6,343 bases of DNA from an uncultured Myxococcales bacterium. Lineage in GTDB: Bacteria > Myxococcota_A > Bradymonadia > UBA7976 > UBA1532. The stretch covers positions 1 to 6,343 of the forward strand of contig CALBMW010000104.1 in NCBI GenBank assembly GCA_937896275.1, read 5' to 3'. The position numbers and the translations under genes were made by a program. The notes under the pieces are model-generated. The model was not told where the DNA came from, did not search any database, and saw nothing but the letters and a program-made list of their open reading frames with translations. Positions 1-5,998 of this stretch are shown piece after piece; positions within the stretch are counted from its first letter, which is position 1, and every line of letters starts with the position of its first letter.

Positions 1-2
1 AT

Positions 3-461
3 CAGCACACTCCGCGCACGGCGACCTCAACTTCCGCTCCTCCCGTCCCTTCGCCGCTGGTTGCAGAGTCCGCGCCGACGAACGCCGTCCACAACACCGA
101 CCACGACGGCCACCGTCGGTGGGTGCAACCTCCGCAACCTCGGGTGCAACCTCCGAAGGTTGTAAGATTATCAGCTGGCCGGCCGCCGTTTCCCGAACCG
201 GGTGGCATTGTCCAAGCGCTGCTGGACGGACTGCGGATTGCCGACGAACTTGTCGGCGAACTTGGCACCAGCGACACCGAGCCCCGCCGTCGTGCCAAAC
301 CCAAATCGAAGGCTGGCGATGGCCTGTCGGTGGGCGACTGCGCTCTTGTTGTTGTGCCGGCCGCCGGCATTACCTGGTTGGCCGTGGAGGACGCGAAGCG
401 TCGTCGCCGACAGCAACGCACGCTGATGAATCCTCGCCTGCCGCCTACCGGGCGTAGGTAG
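3..461 (+). CDS. Weak candidate: hypothetical protein fragment, possibly non-coding
   Basis: This frame is open from the left window edge to a TAG at 459-461, so it would be the 3' end of a gene reading toward the toxin remnant. The translation begins with a Pro/Ser/Thr-rich stretch (TSTSAPPVPSPLVAESAPTN), then a PPQPRVQPPK segment. An amphipathic helix (GGIVQALLDGLRIADELVGE) follows, then a basic linker and one hydrophobic stretch before KRRRRQQR. G/C at third positions is only about 70-78 percent. A minus-strand frame at 171-416 (81 codons, TTG start only, no ribosome site) has similar third-position bias, so the coding strand cannot be decided. Neither product is recognised. The region could equally be non-coding sequence downstream of the toxin remnant. 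Confidence 0.22.
   Translation, partial: QHTPRTATSTSAPPVPSPLVAESAPTNAVHNTDHDGHRRWVQPPQPRVQPPKVVRLSAGRPPFPEPGGIVQALLDGLRIADELVGELGTSDTEPRRRAKPKSKAGDGLSVGDCALVVVPAAGITWLAVEDAKRRRRQQRTLMNPRLPPTGRR
121..155. repeat. Short tandem repeat, 21-bp period
   Basis: GGGTGCAACCTCCG occurs at 121-134 and again at 142-155, a 21-bp period that is a multiple of three. The heptamer CAACCTC occurs three times (126-132, 135-141, 147-153). In the plus frame it would encode a VQPP-type repeat (VQPPQPR, VQPPKVV). The phase-keeping period is compatible with a coding origin but is too short to prove one. Confidence 0.5.
148..163. other. Perfect 6-bp hairpin with tetraloop
   Basis: CAACCT, CCGA, AGGTTG can fold into a 6-bp stem with a 4-nt loop. 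On the minus strand it lies 8 nt after the TGA of the weak 81-codon frame (171-416). No T-run follows on either strand, so it is at best a factor-dependent end or a processing structure. It may simply be a by-product of the CAACCT repeats. Confidence 0.25.
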
Positions 462-530
462 CCGCCAGGGATCCTGGTGTCGCGGCGCGAGGTACGGACG
501 ACCTCGTCCCTTGGAAAGTCGATGTCTGGA

Positions 531-1109
531 TCAGAGCAGGGGGAGCAGCTCGGCTTTGATGAAGTCGGCGGCCTGGTCGCGGTCCCAGGTTGCTGCGCCG
601 GGCAGGAGTGGCGGCACGTCGGCGTCGAAGTCGGGGTCGATGAGCTTGGCGTCGAGGTTCTGGGCGAACTCGGCCTTGGAGATGGTGAGGCCCTGGGCGT
701 CGAGGTAGTGGCGGAAGCAGCGTACGACCTCGGCCAGGTCGAAGCCGACTTGCTGATGGACGGTCCAAAGGTCGAAGAGGTCGCGGCCTTTCTTTCGCTG
801 GTAGAGGGCGCGCAGCTTGGTGCCGAGGAGCTCCTCGAGGCGGTAGGTGCGGACGGGGGCTTCGCCGTCGAACCAGGGTGTGTCGACGGCGAAGTCGCGC
901 TGTTCGATGTCGAAGAGGTTTTGCTTCTCGAGCTGGTTGATCTCGATCTTCAAGCGCATCGGTGAGCCGGTCGTCTCGGCGTCGAACCTGTAGATCATGG
1001 TGGTGAGCATCTGCTTGCGCTTGCGGCGCGGCTCCCCGAGCCAGGGGTCGAGCGTCTCTCGGATGGCGTCCATGACGTGCCCGATGGGCGCGGTGGTGGT
1101 GTAGACGAG
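531..1109 (-). pseudogene. 5'-truncated AbiEii/AbiGii-type nucleotidyltransferase toxin remnant
   Basis: An open frame with an ATG at 1073 gives 180 residues, but homologous-looking sequence begins upstream of it at LVYTTTAPIGHVMDAIRETL (codons from 1109). This matches the stretch that in AbiEii proteins directly follows the catalytic SED[IL]D motif. Retained in the 180-residue numbering are MDAIRETLDPWLGEP (1-15), the LKIEIN strand with its acidic residue (41-46), and the ELLGTKLRALYQRKK/GRDLFDLW block (81-103). The C-terminus and TGA stop look natural. The N-terminal GG[ST] plus DxD nucleotide- and metal-binding half is missing, so a functional toxin is not expected. The ATG at 1073 has no Shine-Dalgarno. 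AbiEii works with an AbiEi antitoxin, and none is present. Third codon positions are more than 90 percent G/C with heavy CTC/GAC/GCC use, unlike the flanking DNA. The frame overlaps the end of the transglutaminase-like gene. Confidence 0.8.
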
Positions 1110-3871
1110 CTGGCCTCCGTCACGGGCGGCCCCAGTGGGGTGCGCGGCACCGCCAGGAAGGTGGTGGGCAGTGGAGGATCTCCGACCAGTTTGGACGCGA
1201 GGACTCCGGCGATGATGACGGAGGCCGAGAGCGTACCCGCGCAGAGACCGACGTTGAACCCCTGGATGAAGATCGGCCAGCCGGTCTTTGGGGGGATGTT
1301 GGCCCCCGCCGCAATGAGGGTGGAGATCCCGGCCAGGACAAGGCCCGGAAGGTTGGGATCGTCAAACGCCGCTCCAACGGCGAGGAAGGCCCCAGGGACG
1401 GCCGGCGTGATGGGGCTTGGGGCAAAGCATCCCGTCAACGCCCCGGCGATCCCTCCGGCGGCGGCGCCCGCCGCATTCCCGGCCCCGGCCTGCTTGGGGT
1501 TTTGGAGTAGCCCGGTGAAGGAGACAAACGTGAAAGTGAAGCCGACCAGCGCCCCCAGATTGAACCCGAGGTTCGCGGAGGCCACATGTTGGGGCAGCGT
1601 GTACTCGAGGAGCGCCGGGTGCATCCCGTTCGCGTCCACCGTCTCGATTCGACCGCTGCCGGGGTCGTACTCCAGCCAGACGTAACGGGGGTTGCCGCCA
1701 ATCAGGACCTGCTCGAACGGCGCGTAGATCTGACGACCGGCCGCGAGGGCGCTCAGCATCCGGGTGCGGGCGTCGCGGGGAATGTCCAGGCGCCGCAGAT
1801 CCTGGGCGTTGTTCTGCGTGAATGGACCTGTGGCGATGCCCTGCTCGCGCGCAGCCTGGAACACGGTTCGGCCGTCCACGAGGTTTGCACCGCCACCGAG
1901 GCTCTCCAGCGTGAGACCCTCCAGGGACGAGAACAACGCGCTGCTCGAAGTCCGAAAGGCGAACACTCCAAAGCTGCCCACCGAGGCCGGCGCGATGGTC
2001 CGCAGGTCCGTGCGCGCCAGGTCGATGGCGACCTCCGGTCCGCGCTCGTGAACGCGGCTTGCGACGAACACCAGGCGCGGGCTCCCGGCAAAGGAGAGCA
2101 CGCCGGCGGCCTCGGCCAACGCCTGCCCGAACCTGTCGCTGGCCGCAAGGTAGTCGTTGCCGACAAAGTCGGCGAGGGCCCCGTTCCCCGCCTCCACCAG
2201 GCGGCTCGCCTCGGCGTGAAGCACCAGCGCAGCGGGGGTCCGCGGCTCGTCGCCCTCCTGCTCGACATTGTCCAGGAGCAGCGGGGCCAGCTCCCCCAGC
2301 CGCGCCTGCGCCGCGCGAAGCCGGCTCGACGCCGCGGCGGCGGCACGCCCTGGCACGTACCCGCCGGCGACGTGCAACGTCGTGACGGTGCCCGGCAGCA
2401 CCGACGGGTCCGGCCCCTCGTCCACGTCGAACACGACGAGCTCCTCATCGCCGCCGCCGGGGAAGCCCTCCCCCCGGTACGCCTCTCCAAGGCGGTCGAC
2501 CACGGTGTGACGGTAGGTGAAGTCGTCCTCGTCTGGAGACGTCACCCGCGCGTCGATGAAATAGCCGGTCATGACCTGGGTTCCCGCCGGAAAGTCGGAG
2601 TACACCTCCACCGCGGCCGCGCCCCGGGCGCGCGTCTGGCCGCCCACCACGATCTCCGGTGTGATGCTCCAGGTGACCGTGTTGAAGACCAGTCCGCCGA
2701 GGGCGTCGCCGACGACATCGTTTCGCACAACCACGGGACGGCCGGCGAGCTCGACCGTGGCGACCGTCGCAGTGACCAGGTCCGCCTCATCCAGGCCGCT
2801 GACCCCGAACACGGGGTTGAAGGACTGGGTTCTCACCGTGATGGTCACCTTGTGCCGCTGCGAATCGTCCACCTCGGCGAATGTCAGAACAGGCGTGGAG
2901 GGCTCGGCGTCCCGGGTCTCGAGCGTCACCCAGGAGTCGCCCATGCGCATCTGCACCACGGTGTGGTTGCGTGCAACGGCCAGAAGTCCGGCGTCCTGCG
3001 TCGGGTCCGGGTAGAGCGCCTCAGCGATGAACGAGGGGTCCAGGTCACCGATTGTGTCTGCGATGACCGCGCCGGTCTGCTCGCGCAAAACATCGCGGTC
3101 CGTGAGCGCTTCGAGGACCGCATCACGGTCGAGCCCCGGCGACAGCGCGTTGATGGGGGCGGGGAGACCGCTGGCGATCAGGGCGGCGGCATCCTGGGTA
3201 CCGAGAGTGACGCTGCCATAACGGGCCGGAACTCCGCTCGCCCGAAGCAGCGCCACCAGCAGGCTGGCGCGGTCCAGGCTGTTGCCGGCGCCCGCCCAAA
3301 TGGTCCCGCGGGCGCCCCGCAGAGAGCCGCGATAGGGTTGGTACGCCACCTGGTCGCGCACAAACGCGTGGATTGCCAGGGGATCCCCGCGCAGCTCTGC
3401 GGCCAGGGCCAGGACCTCGGGGTCCGCGGCGTCCGCGTCCAGTGTGGGGGCGAGGAAGGCCGTGAACTCGTCCGGCGCGATCACCAGAACGGGCTCGGCG
3501 GTGCGGGCCCGTGGGGTACCCAGCCGCGCCTCGACGCGGGCGCCCCTGTCGGGCCCTCCGCGCACGACCAAGCGAATGCGCGCTTCGCCGCCGGGCGCGA
3601 CTGTCCCCAACGACCAGCGCAGTGTCTGACCCTCCACCACCGCTGGCGGCTGGGCAGAGACCAGCTCGGCGCCCTCGACCAACTGGTCGGTGACAACGAC
3701 GTCCGTTGCGTCGTCGGAGGAGGCGTTGACCACGACCAGATCAAACGCGAGGTTTCCATTGTCGTCGGGCACTACCGCCCGTGGTGCGGGCCAGACTTCC
3801 AGTGGCCCGGCCAGGACCGGCGCGGACAGGCCAAGTACGGTGATGACGAGCAGTGATCTGAACACGGACAC
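995..3871 (-). CDS. Exported transglutaminase-like protein with C-terminal membrane helices; 3' end replaced by out-of-frame toxin sequence
   Basis: The frame encodes 958 residues starting at GTG. Residues 1-21 form a signal peptide (hydrophobic core LLVITVLGLSAPVLA, cleavage after VLA). Residues about 24-104 look like an Ig/DUF11-type beta domain (VVVNASSDDATDVVVTD and WSLGTVAPGGEARIRL). Residues about 155-325 resemble the transglutaminase-like fold found in large secreted bacterial proteins: GAGNSLDRASLLVALLRASG, then VPARY, and later NHTVVQMRMGDSWVTLE with a candidate His at 303. The usual nucleophile Cys position is Ser198 (codon at 3278-3280), so classical activity is doubtful. A central beta/alpha region follows, with a WLEYDPGSGRIETVD segment near 732-746. 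Residues about 767-895 hold around four to five hydrophobic, Gly/Ala-rich segments. From about residue 917 the frame enters DNA that codes for an AbiEii-like toxin in another frame, so the last 40 or so residues (STPPPRPSG and onward) are probably not native. Comparable transglutaminase-like domains precede RHS or other repeat regions, so the ancestor may have been longer. That last point is inference. Confidence 0.8.
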   Translation of the reverse strand: MSVFRSLLVITVLGLSAPVLAGPLEVWPAPRAVVPDDNGNLAFDLVVVNASSDDATDVVVTDQLVEGAELVSAQPPAVVEGQTLRWSLGTVAPGGEARIRLVVRGGPDRGARVEARLGTPRARTAEPVLVIAPDEFTAFLAPTLDADAADPEVLALAAELRGDPLAIHAFVRDQVAYQPYRGSLRGARGTIWAGAGNSLDRASLLVALLRASGVPARYGSVTLGTQDAAALIASGLPAPINALSPGLDRDAVLEALTDRDVLREQTGAVIADTIGDLDPSFIAEALYPDPTQDAGLLAVARNHTVVQMRMGDSWVTLETRDAEPSTPVLTFAEVDDSQRHKVTITVRTQSFNPVFGVSGLDEADLVTATVATVELAGRPVVVRNDVVGDALGGLVFNTVTWSITPEIVVGGQTRARGAAAVEVYSDFPAGTQVMTGYFIDARVTSPDEDDFTYRHTVVDRLGEAYRGEGFPGGGDEELVVFDVDEGPDPSVLPGTVTTLHVAGGYVPGRAAAAASSRLRAAQARLGELAPLLLDNVEQEGDEPRTPAALVLHAEASRLVEAGNGALADFVGNDYLAASDRFGQALAEAAGVLSFAGSPRLVFVASRVHERGPEVAIDLARTDLRTIAPASVGSFGVFAFRTSSSALFSSLEGLTLESLGGGANLVDGRTVFQAAREQGIATGPFTQNNAQDLRRLDIPRDARTRMLSALAAGRQIYAPFEQVLIGGNPRYVWLEYDPGSGRIETVDANGMHPALLEYTLPQHVASANLGFNLGALVGFTFTFVSFTGLLQNPKQAGAGNAAGAAAGGIAGALTGCFAPSPITPAVPGAFLAVGAAFDDPNLPGLVLAGISTLIAAGANIPPKTGWPIFIQGFNVGLCAGTLSASVIIAGVLASKLVGDPPLPTTFLAVPRTPLGPPVTEASSSTPPPRPSGTSWTPSERRSTPGSGSRAASASRCSPP

Positions 3872-4242
3872 GATGGGCCTCGCGATAGGTCAGTGGGCTC
3901 CGCCGGCGCAGAGGGTACGACTCACCCACGGCGCCGGATCGTCGCCTGGCGCCTGGTGCCGGGCCGCACCGGGGGGCCTCGCGCTTGGTGTGTTGGGATC
4001 CATCGGCAGGTCGTGGGTCGATCTGAAACCCCATCGACAACCGGGGGCCGCGCGAGTCGCCGCCGTGGCGCGAGCGGTCAACGCCCCTACGCCAGCGCCT
4101 GGCGTCGAGCGGGGAGGGGCGACGAGAACGGAGGGCTCGAATCGCGCAGGTCGTCGTCAGCGGCGCCGACCAATGGCCCAGCGGCGCTCAGAAGCCCGAG
4201 ATGTCGTGGCGCGCCAAACGGAGCGCGCGGCGCCGGGGCCCG
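3872..4242. other. Intergenic region of 371 bp, no convincing gene
   Basis: This lies between the stop of the Sel1-repeat gene and the GTG start of the transglutaminase-like gene. Open frames cross it on both strands, but their translations are Arg/Pro/Gly/Ala-rich and low in hydrophobic residues, typical of shadow frames in GC-rich DNA. Just after the Sel1 stop there is a palindrome TGGCGCGCCA (4207-4216) and a GCGCGC pair around 4209-4228 that could fold. Neither has a following T-run, so no intrinsic terminator is called. A promoter for the downstream gene should lie here. TACCCT at 3915-3920 on the minus strand is a possible -10 box, but it has no good -35 partner. Confidence 0.6.
3878..3881 (-). 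promoter_or_regulatory. Ribosome binding site for the transglutaminase-like gene (GAGG)
   Basis: The minus strand reads GAGG, then 6 nt, then GTG at 3871. An in-frame TGA seven codons upstream of that GTG means no earlier start is possible. This fixes the translation start at the GTG, or at the second GTG two codons later, and puts a signal peptide at the protein N-terminus. Confidence 0.6.
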
Positions 4243-5916
4243 TCAGCCGCACTTGGGGTGCTTGCGCCGCTTGCGGCACAGCTTCTTCTTGCGAGCGCAG
4301 CTGCTCTCGCGCTTGAGCTCGCAGGCCTTGTCGGCGGCGGTCACGGCGCCGTCCAGGTCTCGAAGCGCCTTGGGACCCTCGTGGAGGATACTGGCCAGAT
4401 TGTCGCACCCAAGCGCAAGGTCGGCGTCGCACGCACGACCAAAGAGCTCCCTGGCCTTTGCTTCGTCCTTGTCCAGGCCGCGGCCGGATCGAAACAGATT
4501 GCCCAGGTTGTTGCAGGCGTTCCACGAGCTGCCATCGCACGCTTTGGCATAGACGGCGGCAGCGGCAGTTGGGTCCTTTTCTACGCCCTGGCCGTTGGCC
4601 GTCGAGACGCCGAGGTTGTAGCAGCCGGTCACGTCATCCCCGTCGCACGCACGTCGCCAGAAAGGGACCGCCTTGGTGTAGAGTTCCTCTGAGACTTCCC
4701 CGCTGGTGAGGTACCAGTTCCCTGCGAGTCGACAGGCTCTGGCCTCGCCGGCGTCGCAGGTCTTGCTGTAGATCGCAATGACGCGCGGTGGGTCCTTGGG
4801 AACACCCAGGCCCTCCTCGAACATGGTCGCCAGGTTGTAGCAGCCGCGGTAGTTCGCGCCTTTGCAGGCGCGCTCGTACATCGCCACGGCCTCTTTTGGG
4901 TCCGCCGTGATGCCTTCCCCGTTCTGAAGCATGACAGCCAGGTCGTTGCAGGCGACAAACTGGTCGAGTTCACACGCGAGCCGGTAGCGGGCCGCGGCTT
5001 TGGCGTCGTCGTTGGCGGGGCCCGGTGCGTCGAGGTATACGGCGGCGCGCACACAGGCCTTACCGCGCGCCGTGACGCTGGTGGCCGATTCGGACCACCG
5101 CCACGTCGCGTCCTTCTCACTCACACAGGCCCGTTCCCACCAGGTGAACGCCTTGGACTTGTCCACGGCGGCCCCGTTTCCCTGCTGAAGCGCCAGCGCC
5201 AGATTGTAGCAGCCAAAGCGGTCGCCGCCGTCGCACGCCTGTTCGAACAGGGGGAGTGCGCCCTTCGGATCCGGCGCGCCTCCCACGCCATCTTGAAAGA
5301 GGATGCCCAGATCGTTGCAGCCCTCGGCGCCTCCGCTGCCCTTGCAGGCCTTGCCGAGGAACTCGCGCGCCTTGAGGGGATCCTTGTCGTGCCACGCGCC
5401 GTCCCACAGGCCATCCTTCTGGTAGAGTCGACCCACGCTGGCGCAGGCGTCGAAGTCGGCGTTCTCACACGCCTGGACCAGACCCGGGGTTGGGCTGTCG
5501 AGCGTGTCCGCCGAACCGCTGTTCGAGGGCACCAGCAGACCCCACAGCAGCGGGATCACGACGATCAAGTGGTAGGCGGCGACGAGCAGGACGACCGCGG
5601 CGCGACCCGCGCGGAGCCACAGCGGCTCCAGCTTGTTCGACACCGCCACCCACAGCAGCCCGAGCCCGCACAGCAGCGCCAGTGGGCCCATGACGAGCGA
5701 CCCGTACTGCACGCCGTTGATCTCAATGGAGCAGACCACCCCGCCGGACAGGAAGGCGGCTGCGAGCAGGTTCGGGAACGAGAACCAGCGCGTCTTCTGC
5801 GCGTCGGCGAGCTCGTCATCTGCGTGACACGAACCGCACAGCGGTCCGCGCTCGCTCATAAACGTGGATTCCGCGGAGCAATCGCACCCGCACTGCGCGC
5901 ACTGTGTGGTCTCCAT
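4243..5916 (-). CDS. Membrane-anchored zinc-ribbon protein with cysteine-paired Sel1-like repeats
   Basis: The protein has 557 residues. The start chosen is ATG at 5916, preceded by a GGAGGGG Shine-Dalgarno (5918-5924). The frame extends to a TTG at 5946, but that codon lies next to the candidate -10 box and has no ribosome site. Domains in order: a zinc-ribbon-like motif with C6xxC9 and C27xxC30; three hydrophobic helices at about 47-65, 71-92 and 106-129; then Sel1/TPR-like solenoid repeats from about 145 to 545. The repeats carry Cys pairs, mostly Cys-x7-Cys, at 150/158, 191/200, 228/236, 264/288, 315/323, 351/359, 387/395, 424/432, 460/468, 496/504 and 532/540. The period is close to 36 residues, as in the disulfide-braced Helicobacter Hcp proteins. 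Positive charges before TM1 (K41, R43) and between TM2 and TM3 (K95, R102, R105) predict a cytoplasmic N-terminus and a periplasmic repeat rod. The tail (541-557) is strongly basic with two extra Cys. Sel1 repeats usually mediate protein-protein contacts. The specific partner is unknown and no enzymatic role is evident. Confidence 0.9.
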   Translation of the reverse strand: METTQCAQCGCDCSAESTFMSERGPLCGSCHADDELADAQKTRWFSFPNLLAAAFLSGGVVCSIEINGVQYGSLVMGPLALLCGLGLLWVAVSNKLEPLWLRAGRAAVVLLVAAYHLIVVIPLLWGLLVPSNSGSADTLDSPTPGLVQACENADFDACASVGRLYQKDGLWDGAWHDKDPLKAREFLGKACKGSGGAEGCNDLGILFQDGVGGAPDPKGALPLFEQACDGGDRFGCYNLALALQQGNGAAVDKSKAFTWWERACVSEKDATWRWSESATSVTARGKACVRAAVYLDAPGPANDDAKAAARYRLACELDQFVACNDLAVMLQNGEGITADPKEAVAMYERACKGANYRGCYNLATMFEEGLGVPKDPPRVIAIYSKTCDAGEARACRLAGNWYLTSGEVSEELYTKAVPFWRRACDGDDVTGCYNLGVSTANGQGVEKDPTAAAAVYAKACDGSSWNACNNLGNLFRSGRGLDKDEAKARELFGRACDADLALGCDNLASILHEGPKALRDLDGAVTAADKACELKRESSCARKKKLCRKRRKHPKCG

Positions 5917-5938
5917 ACCCCTCCATTTGAGCGCCCAG

Positions 5939-5957
5939 ACTCGCAATTCCCGCGAGT
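5939..5957. promoter_or_regulatory. Inverted repeat in the promoter spacer, operator-like
   Basis: The sequence ACTCGC, 7 nt, GCGAGT is a perfect 6-bp inverted repeat. It sits between the candidate -35 box (5961-5966) and overlaps the candidate -10 box (5937-5942) of the downstream gene. That is the usual place for a repressor site or for a regulator that remodels spacer DNA. It has no T-run and so is not a convincing terminator for the upstream gene. No regulator gene is in the window. Confidence 0.3.
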
Positions 5958-5960
5958 GGA

Positions 5961-5966
5961 TGTCAA
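5961..5966 (-). promoter_or_regulatory. Candidate -35 box (TTGACA) of the Sel1-repeat gene promoter
   Basis: On the minus strand these bases read TTGACA, a perfect sigma-70-type -35 hexamer. The best -10 partner is GAGTCT at 5937-5942, 18 bp downstream. It keeps the A at position 2 and the T at position 6 but is otherwise poor. Transcription would then start near 5930 and give a leader of about 13 nt before the ATG at 5916. A weak -10 can go with an activator or a non-standard sigma factor, but in this GC-rich sequence a chance match is possible. Confidence 0.4.
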
Positions 5967-5998
5967 CCGGTCGGCGCGGGCAGCCGCCGCAGTCCCGT

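Noticed and set aside
477..965. A 162-codon plus-strand frame rich in Val, Glu, Gly and Leu
   Set aside because: It is the complement of the AbiEii-like frame. The repetitive composition follows from the CTC/GAC/GTC codon bias of the opposite strand.
1074..1130. Programmed -1 frameshift joining the exported protein to the AbiEii-like part
   Set aside because: A -1 shift would connect the frames, but no X-XXY-YYZ slippery heptamer or clear downstream stem was seen, and the joined product would still lack the AbiEii catalytic half.
1586..3856. A 756-codon open frame on the plus strand
   Set aside because: It lies fully antisense to the transglutaminase-like gene, its product is Arg/Gly/His-rich without domains, and such mirror frames are common opposite GC-rich genes.
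4200..4242. Intrinsic terminator after the Sel1-repeat gene
   Set aside because: GC-rich palindromes are present (TGGCGCGCCA and the GCGCGC pair) but there is no T-run on the minus strand.
3690..4552. Plus-strand frames of about 208 and 219 codons across the intergenic region
   Set aside because: Their products are Arg/Ala/Ser-rich low-complexity sequence and overlap the Sel1 gene and the transglutaminase-like gene antisense, with no ribosome site.
5917..5946. TTG start at 5946 for the Sel1-repeat protein, adding ten residues
   Set aside because: It has no Shine-Dalgarno and lies beside the candidate -10 box, while ATG at 5916 has a strong GGAGGGG just upstream.
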